Shown here: positions 57,737 to 64,000 of the stretch, piece after piece | Layout of the letters: each line of letters begins with the position of its first letter | Numbering within the stretch: position 1 is the stretch's first letter | NCBI GenBank assembly: GCA_030015575.1 | Contig: JASDDO010000001.1 | Coordinates: forward strand, 515,401,772-515,465,771 | Source of the DNA: Agapanthus africanus | Lineage: Eukaryota > Streptophyta > Magnoliopsida > Asparagales > Amaryllidaceae | Reading direction: 5' to 3' | DNA length: 64,000 bases | Position numbers and translations under genes: made by a program | Notes under the pieces: generated by a model | Seen by the model: only the letters and a program-made list of their open reading frames with translations | What the model was told of the DNA's origin: nothing | Database searches by the model: none

Positions 57737-58650
57737 AGCTTGCTGTCCGACATGGAGAGGTCGGCCGGGGGAAAGGTCCCTGGGGGAACCCTGAAGGCAC
57801 AAATGGCGTCCATCGCCCAAGAGGTCGTGCAGGTTAGTGCTCGTACCTCACCCGATCCTTCACTCAGCGTCTCATCATTCGCGGGATTTGGTGCTCCTTT
57901 TTCTTTCTGACCCTCTCTGATTTCTTCAGGTCCTCCAGCACGTCGCTCTCGTCGTCCGGATGGAGGAGGAAGAGATAACCCCGGCGATGTGAGACACGGG
58001 CAAGCTCTCCTCGCTGGGGGAGAGCTCGAAGTAGGAGCTGGAGGAGGCGATGGCGAGTGTCGCTACCCTTGAGGGCGAGGTGACGGCCGAGAAGCAGGAG
58101 GCGGCGGCCGCGAAGCAGGAGGTCGCTAGGTTCCGTGAGGCCGTCCAGGCCGCCGAGGCCAAGCTTCAGGACTCCAAGGTGCTCGTCGGCACTATGAAGA
58201 TGTCAGCGAGCGCCTACCGGAAGGAGTTGGAGACTGCGGTAGAGGCGGCGAAGCGAGCCGACCTCAGAGTGGCGAAGGAGGTGGAGAACTTCCAAAAGTC
58301 GAAACAGTTGTACACCATCTTAGCCTCGGCCACCACTGCCATCTGGCACGAGGCCCTTGACGCCGTCAAGGCTCGGATGCCGGAGTTCGCCGACGAAGAG
58401 CTCCGAGCCGAATATCCCCGAGGGGATGACAAGCAGGAGGACGGCCCCGGGGAGATACCCGACGAGGGCGACGCCGAGGCTCCTATGGTGGGCGCTGGGC
58501 TTCCCGAGGTTGTGCCCGGCCCTGAGGCCTGAAGCCCCTCGTCTTCATGTTTTTTTCTTCTTTTTGTTGCGTCGGGTATTTTGTAGGCCTTCGGGCATTA
58601 TTGTAAGGCTGGGGAGCCCACAGTACCCTTGTAAAAGTTTTGACTTTGTG

Positions 58651-58656
58651 AATAAA
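58651..58656 (+). promoter_or_regulatory. Poly(A) signal of the antisense PF04195-like gene
   Basis: AATAAA 118 bases after the stop codon, following a TTGTAAAAGTTTTGACTTTG stretch. Confidence 0.55.
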
Positions 58657-58924
58657 GATTTTTGTTTTTGCAGTAGTGTTCGTGCTCGTATTTTCCTTTG
58701 TCGGTAAGCACTCATATTTGCGCAACACTGCCTTCGTTTTATGTCGGTTCTTTGCCTAGCGATCACACATCGAGTTGAATCTGTTCGTTTGCCGAGTGTG
58801 CAAAGACCGGTGCGAAGACGGTATCTCCACAGCCCCGAAGTTGAGGTGGAGATTGCTTAGACGTAGAACCAGATGCCTCTTGGTGAGGTCATGTTCTTTA
58901 GCGTGGGAAGCTTGGAGAGGCATG

Positions 58925-60650
58925 CTGATGATCGACCGAGCAGGGTAGCTGCCTGGCGCCTCTAGGCGAAGGATTCGATCCCTGGAGTTTTAAGGTATTG
59001 AATTTCCAGCGGGGGATGGCCGAGCAGGGTAGCTGTTCGGTGTCTCTTGGCGAGGGCTTTGATCCCTGGTGTGTTTGGGTAGGGAGCTACCAGCCAGAGA
59101 TAACCGAGCAAGGGCAGGCCCGGTTGCCTCTTTCCAGGGCTTTTGATCCTTAGCGCGGGAGGGGCTGTAAGGGGCCTACTAAGGACAGTGCCGAGCAGGG
59201 TAGCTGCTCGGGGCCTCTTGGCGAGGGCTTTGATCCCTGGTGTGTTGGGGTAGGGAGCTACCAGCCAGGGATAACCGAGCAAAGGTGGGCTCGGTTGTCT
59301 CTTGCGAGGGCTTTTGATCCTTAAGGACTGGCCGAGCAGGGTTACTGCCCGGTGCCTCTTGGGGAGGGCTTTGATCCTTAGCGCGGGAGGGGCCGTGAGT
59401 AGCCTACTAAGGACGGGGCCGAGCAGGGTAGCTGCTCGGGGCCTCTTGGTGAGGGCTTTGATCCCTGGTGTGTTGGGGTAGGGAGCTACCAGCCAGGGAT
59501 GACCGAGCAAGGGTAGGCCCGGTTACCTCTTGCGAGGGCTTTGATCCTTAAGGATTGGCCGAGCAGGGTTACTGCCCGGTGCCTCTTGGGGAGGGCTTTG
59601 ATCCTTAGCGCGGGAGGGGCCGTGAGTGGCCTACTAAGGACGGGGCCGAGCAGGGTAGCTGCTCGGTGCCTCTTGGCGAGAGCTTTGATCCCTGGTTTGT
59701 TGGGGTAGGGAGCTACCAGCCAGGGATGACCGAGCAAGGGCGGGCCCGGTTGCCTCTTATGAGGGCTTTGATCTTTAAGGACGAGCCGAGTAGGGTTACT
59801 GCCCAGTGCCTCTTGGTGAGGGCTTTGATCCCTGGTTTGGTAGGGAGCTACCGGCCAGGGATAACCGAGCAAAGGAGGGCCCGGTTGCCTCTTGGCGAGG
59901 GCTTTGATCCCTGATTTGTTAGGGTAGGGAGCTACCAGCCAGGGATAACCGAGCAAGGGCGGGCCCGGTTGCTTCTTTTCGAGGGCTTTTCATCCTTAGC
60001 GCGGGAGGGGCCGTAAGTGGCCTACTAAGGATGGCCGAGCAGGATTACTGCCCGGTGCCTCTTGGCGAGGGCTTTTTGTCCTTAAGGATGGCCGAGCAGG
60101 GTTGCTGCCCGGTGCCTCTTGGCGAGGGCTTTGATCCCCGGCGTTGTGGGATAGGAAAGCTACCAGCCAGGGATAGCCGAGCAGGGTAGCTGCAGGGATG
60201 CTTCTTGGTGAGGACTTCGATCCCTGGCGTTGTGGGGTAGGGAAGCTACCAGCCAGGGATAGCCGAGTAGGGTAGCTATAGGGCTGCCTCTTCGTGAGGG
60301 CTTCGATCCCTGGCATTGTGGGGTAGGGAAGCTACCAACCAAGGATAGCCGAGCAGGATAGCTACAGGGCTGCTTCTTGGTGAGGGCTTCGATCCTTGGC
60401 GTTGTGGGGTATGGGAGCTACTGGCCAGGGATAGCCGAGCAGGGAGTTGCAGGGCTGCCTCTTGGTGAGGGCTTCGATCCCTGGCGTTGTGGGGGCCGTG
60501 GGAAGCCTGCCAAGGATGAACCAAGCAATGAAGCTGCAGGGCTACCTCTTAGTGAGGGCTTCGATCCCTGGCGTTGTGGGGTAGGCGAGCTACCGGCCAG
60601 GGATAGCCGAGCAGGGTGGCTGCAGGGCTGCCTCTTGGTGAGGGTTTTGG
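58925..60650. repeat. Hairpin-rich tandem array of element F
   Basis: Roughly twenty degenerate units of about 80-95 bp. Recurring parts are CCGAGCAG..CTGCTCGG, GGTAG..GCTACC, ATCCCTGG..CCAGGGAT and, in some units, ATCCTTAG..CTAAGGAC, linked by GCCTCTTGGCGAGGGCTTTG. Long frames on both strands across it are repeat artefacts. Confidence 0.82.
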
Positions 60651-60804
60651 GAAGATGGACAGCTGCGAGTGACACGTGCCACGAACGTGTGGAGGAGGCG
60701 AAGCACCAGAGCCGCGTCGTTTCTATTTCGCATCGAGCAGCGCGATGTCTGCTGCGTGGCGGTACAGTTGCGGGCGACCATTGAACTCCATGGGCATTGT
60801 GGGC

Positions 60805-60810
60805 TATAAA
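60805..60810 (+). promoter_or_regulatory. TATA box of the second antisense unit of element F
   Basis: CTATAAAATGG, 48 bp upstream of the ATG at 60858. Confidence 0.5.
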
Positions 60811-60857
60811 ATGGAGAGATTGTTGATGACTCCTTTCCTCACACCCAAAACGCAACA

Positions 60858-61302
60858 ATGGAGGACTTCCCTTTCACCATCCCCGATATCATAAACTTCG
60901 AGAACGTGTATCTCTACGATCAGTACTGTACTGATGACACGGTGCAGTTGGTGATAGGCCGGATCGAGGATCATTTCGGTCGATTGCTCCCCCGGCGCTC
61001 CTTCCTACTTCAGGTGTTGATGTACTCCATCTGGAGGGCGTCGTCGGGGCTCTACAACCACTTATCCGAGCAGCTGAAAGATGAGGCCATTGGCAAGGTC
61101 TCTGAGGCGTTTCGGCCTGATCTCTGCGAGCCGGCTCAATAGCTCGGAGGCGCTCGTCCTTGAGTGCTACCACTTGAGGTTCGATGCCGACACTGGCGGG
61201 GGTCATCGAATGGAGAGGTTAGACGCCGCGAGGGCTCGGCTGGCGGAAATATCCTCAGAGTACCACGAACAGTGCTCTCTGTATCCCATTCCCCCGCTGT
61301 TG

Positions 61303-61305
<3 letters not shown>
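60858..61305 (+). pseudogene. Second antisense ORF of element F, unknown function
   Basis: Starts MEDFPFTIPDIINFENVYLY and runs to a TAG at 61140-61142 (94 residues). A second frame carries on with matching character (RFGLISASRLNSSEALVLE...MERLDAARARLAEISSEY) to a stop at 61303-61305, suggesting one protein of about 145 residues broken by a frameshift near 61100. Mostly helical, with no cysteines of note, no signal peptide and no membrane segment. It is followed by (AT)n at 61305-61347 and AATGAATAAGA, a possible poly(A) region. Family not recognised. It lies on the strand opposite to gag, between gag and the hairpin array. Confidence 0.5.

Positions 61306-61347
<42 letters not shown>
61305..61347. 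repeat. (AT)n microsatellite
   Basis: About 21 AT dinucleotides, directly after the stop of the antisense ORF. Confidence 0.95.
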
Positions 61348-61349
<2 letters not shown>

Positions 61350-61483
61350 ACGGCTGAGGAGCCTATAATACCTCTTGAATGAATAAGATTCTTTTTCTTT
61401 TCTGCAATGCTTTATTGATCCCTTTATTATATAAACAAAAGATCTCAGGAAAGATGCACACTGCTCTGAAAAGAAAATACATG

Positions 61484-63230
61484 CTAGTAGATGTTCTTAT
61501 TCGTACAGCTTGAGCCCTCCGGATGTCTGTTGGCATCTATGCCCGGCATAGGGTACCGTGCTTCGTGGGTACCAGGCGTATCCTCCGCTGACACTGCCAT
61601 GATCTGGCCAATGGTCAGCTCGACGGGAGGGGGACGCTGCTCCTTCTCACGGTCAGCGTGCCGCTTGTCCCTTAGGTACGCTGCGAGGTGCCCCGAACGG
61701 ATGATCTCTTCAATATAGTCTCGGAGTTATTTGCAGCTCTCCGTGGAGTGGCCCAGCGATCTGTGAAAACCGCAGTAGGGGCTCCGGGTTCGCTTTAAGG
61801 CCATTCACGAGACCGGGGGAAGCTTGAAGAACCCTTCGCCCTTGGCCTCCTCTAGTACCACCGCCTGGGAGACGTTGAGCGGGTTGTACTCCTGGAATTT
61901 TGGGAGATAAGGTTTTTGCCGCTCAGGTCCCCTTCTCTCTTCTCTTGCCCTCTTTTTTTGGTCGGTTTGCTCTGTCCGGGGGAGATTTGCGTTCACCTCG
62001 GATTCGAGCTGGACCTCGCGCTCGGTCCAGGCCTTTACCTCGGCCATGGTCTTAGGTTGCGCTAATGCAAAGGAGCATAACCACTCCTTGTGCATAAGGC
62101 CAGACCTCAGAGCCGTGATGACCGTCTCGTCCCGGTGCTCGGGGACCTCGAGAAGGGCGTTGTAGAAGCGGGAGACGTATTCTTTGAACGTCTCCTTGTC
62201 CCCGCTCTTGATCATGAAGAGATAGTCGACTGTGCGTTTATGTCGCCTGTTCCCGACGAAGTGGCCGAGGAATTATGTGGCCAGCTCGTCGAAGGTTGAG
62301 ATCGAGCGCGGTTCGAGTCCTCGGAACCAGTCTCGCCCAGAGCGGATGAGAGTGGTCGGGAAAGCTCGGCACTGGGCGGCGTCGGAGTTGTCTTGGAAGC
62401 TCATTCCTGTGGTCAATGCATCCAAGTGGTCCTTCGGGTCAGATTTGCCGTCGAAGAGGGAGACTTTTGGGGGCTTGTTGCGGAAGGAAACGTGGACGGC
62501 GAGCAGCTCCTTGGTGAATGGTTTGGTGAGCGGTTTGGTGAGCGAGTCGGCGGCATACTTTGCCCCATCGCTCGAACGGTGACCTTCCCGATGTATACCT
62601 TCGATCTTCTTCTCGAGGGCGTCGAGTCGGCCGTGGTACCCCGAAGACTCGGCGCATTCTGATCCCAGGCCTCTGCTGTTGGAGGCCTGCGTCTGGCTGC
62701 GGCTCCGGTTCCTCTCAATAAGGTTCTTTAGATCCCCGACGAGGTGGCCTTCGAGCCTCCGCGGTGAGTCCCGTCCGTGCGACCCCGTCAAGGAAGGGGG
62801 TGCCGGTCATGCCTGGTAACACGCGAGCTGACAGACATCTCCTCGGGAGGGACAGGTGCGCGGAGGATCTCGGGGCGAGGTGCTCTGGCGACGGACCTCG
62901 GTGTCGAACTGTGGGGTGCCCAGCGGGTCTCAGAACGTATAGGTCCGGGAGATCTGCGACCGTGGGAGGTAGCGAGGCGGTGGTCGGCGGTGCCAACGTG
63001 AACGGAGTCTTCTCTCACCTGTAGGGGTCCTGGTCCCGAGGCGGGGGAGCGACGACTTGGTGATCTTGCCCCGCCGTTTGGACGCGGATCAGCGCCTCCA
63101 CAACAGACGCAAGTCAGTCTATCCGGCCGACGAGGGCGTTGATGGCACTCGGCGGAGGAGGTTCGTCCGCGCCTCCGTTGAGGGGGAGGCGACGGCTGGT
63201 GCTTGGATTTTCGTGATGATCGCTCGCCAT
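61484..63230 (-). pseudogene. Gag of element F (Tat-like)
   Basis: Starts MASDHHENPSTSRRLPLNGG at 63230. Early stops (RID*LASVV, DPYR*EK) and frame changes break it. The central part reads DLKNLIERNRSRSQ, RLDALEKKIEGIHREGH, GMSFQDNSDAAQCRAFPTTL and FYNALLEVPEHRDETV. The C-terminus has a C-x2-H-x4-H-x4-C knuckle (CGFHRSLGHSTESC near 61772-61731), then a TAA, then RDYIEEIIRSGHLAAYLRDK and a final stop at 61484-61486. No protease or RT follows, so F is gag-only. Confidence 0.82.
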
Positions 63231-63279
63231 TAGGTTGAGATTGGAAGGCAAACTTTTGTTTTTGTGGAATCAAGAACGT

Positions 63280-63297
63280 TTCCCACAAACGGCGCCA
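63280..63297 (-). other. Primer binding site of element F (tRNA-Asp-like)
   Basis: Minus-strand TGGCGCCGTTTGTGGGAA, two bases from the LTR. The first ten bases fit the complement of tRNA-Asp. Confidence 0.65.
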
Positions 63298-63299
63298 GC

Positions 63300-64000
63300 T
63301 GATGGAGGCGTAGATCTCCTTCAGATGTTGCCTTCCGTTGATCTGCTGATGGCGACGATGGGTGGCTGAGATTGGATCTGAAGGCTGTCGCTCCTGAAGC
63401 GTGTGGATCTCAATAGGTTTGAGGTTGTGGTTGCCGAGCTACCTGCAAAGAAGTCCCGGGGTGGTTGTACCACCGAGGACTCTCCGATGATCAAGTTAGA
63501 CTAGAGATCCGAGCAGAGTAACGGCTTAGTGGAGTAAAAATGGCTTACTTGAACCATCTGGAAGAAGGGTTTATATAGCGGTGGCAGCAGGCAGGGCAGG
63601 CGCGAGAATGACGCCGGCAGTTACGCTCCCGACGTCACGCCCACGTTATACGCGGGATCTCCCATTAATGGCGAGACAAGCTCGTTAATAGGGGATCGTG
63701 ATGGCGTGGAACGTGGGATGTGGCCGGCGGATATCTCGCGCATGGCGAGATTCACGGGATGGCGGTTGCGCCTGTGAGCGATGCCGTTGATCGGTCGATG
63801 AGACCGAGGAAGATGACCTCGTCGGGAGAGCTAGCGAACGAGCGGGAGAGCCGAGGTATCTTGGTTCTGTGGTAGCTCGGAGACGAGCTGGTAGGCCGAG
63901 AAGACCAATTGTGCAGGGGCTCGAAGGTGAGCCGGCATTTGCTTGTAGGACGGGCACGGGAGTGGCCTGGTCGGCCACTGTAGGTCCTTTCTTGTGAGTT
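63300..64000 (-). repeat. 5' LTR of element F, cut by window end
   Basis: Starts TGATGGAGGCGTAGATC and follows 41444-42140 closely; the last ~60 bases are outside the window. Confidence 0.88.

Larger units (their letters stand above)
42708..58532 (+). pseudogene. Antisense gene of element F: putative gypsy-type transposon (PF04195-like) protein with coiled-coil tail
   Basis: Pieces: 42708-42895 (MSSFEKSVDVVMVDS), 46278-46898 (RFHIPSGYTLHL; GLAPGQPVPNSWRILLGF; RWVYLSFR; WKKKFFFVGPLEGEDW), intron 46899-46990, 46991-47336 (MDLSYLRAAMRKPKKGSK, then Pro/Ser-rich), 57742-57832, intron 57833-57929, 57930-58532. The last exon is an Ala/Glu/Lys coiled coil (LEGEVTAEKQEAAAAKQEV) ending in an acidic tail. 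The N-terminal half resembles the plant domain Pfam names putative gypsy-type transposon; its biochemical role is unknown. G and H interrupt it, and there are in-frame stops (after GASSSR, in TPAM*, in SSK*) and a frame change near 46780. It lies opposite gag and has its own TATA box, introns and poly(A) signal. Confidence 0.78.
41444..64000 (-). mobile_element. Element F: Tat-like Ty3/gypsy element with gag in sense and two antisense genes
   Basis: Minus strand: 5' LTR from 63300 (runs off the window), primer site 63280-63297, gag 63230-61484, then no pol. The interior instead carries two plus-strand transcription units and a repeat array, then polypurine tract and 3' LTR 41444-42203. Elements G and H, 13.8 kb together, are inserted in it; without them F would be about 9 kb. 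Left flank aaggt (41439-41443). Confidence 0.85.

Noticed and set aside
60377-60858. Gly/Leu-rich frames over the hairpin array of F
   Set aside because: Repeat translations on both strands, with no start context or domain.

Overview
This is nuclear DNA of a flowering plant, made almost entirely of nested LTR retrotransposons around one recognisable host gene. Evidence for a plant: Ty3/gypsy chromovirus and Tat-like elements, an Angela-like Ty1/copia element, a gypsy-type PF04195-like domain, GT-AG introns and an EG45-like (plant natriuretic peptide) gene. The species cannot be named from the sequence. There are no rRNA or tRNA genes and no CRISPR array.

Layout. (1) 20364-34792 is the 5' part of a minus-strand Tat-like element E (gag, tRNA-Asp-like primer site, 5' LTR). 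Element B (minus strand, Tekay-like chromovirus, ending at 20363) is inserted in it. Element A (plus strand, non-autonomous, 681-10134, target duplication gtcca) is inserted in the left LTR of B. Also inside the gag of E is a probable solo LTR D (20621-21200 plus 32421-32787, duplication ggtcc), and D is split by element C (plus strand, 21201-32420), a nearly complete Tekay-like chromovirus with three introns in gag-pol. (2) 34793-38335 is host sequence with the three-exon EG45-like gene. (3) 37110-40204 and the sequence from 40205 on are a tandem segmental duplication of host flank plus the end of element F. (4) 41444-64000 is element F (minus strand, same family as E): gag in sense, plus two plus-strand (antisense) transcription units with their own TATA boxes. 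One is a spliced gene with a PF04195-like domain, the other a small unknown ORF. The PF04195 gene is broken by G (42896-46272, probable solo LTR built from palindromes, duplication gagct) and by H (47337-57736, minus-strand defective Ty1/copia, duplication agctt).

How the parts work together. B, C and H carry remnants or most of the usual gag-protease-RT-RNase H-integrase machinery. A, E and F show gag-like products only and would need enzymes supplied in trans. B and C share a primer site that reads as the complement of tRNA-Ile(AAU) rather than initiator tRNA-Met. A, G and F are unusually rich in designed-looking DNA: cassettes of stem-loops with paired changes in both arms, long in-frame minisatellites, and paired G-boxes at a constant 10-bp centre-to-centre spacing in two unrelated elements.
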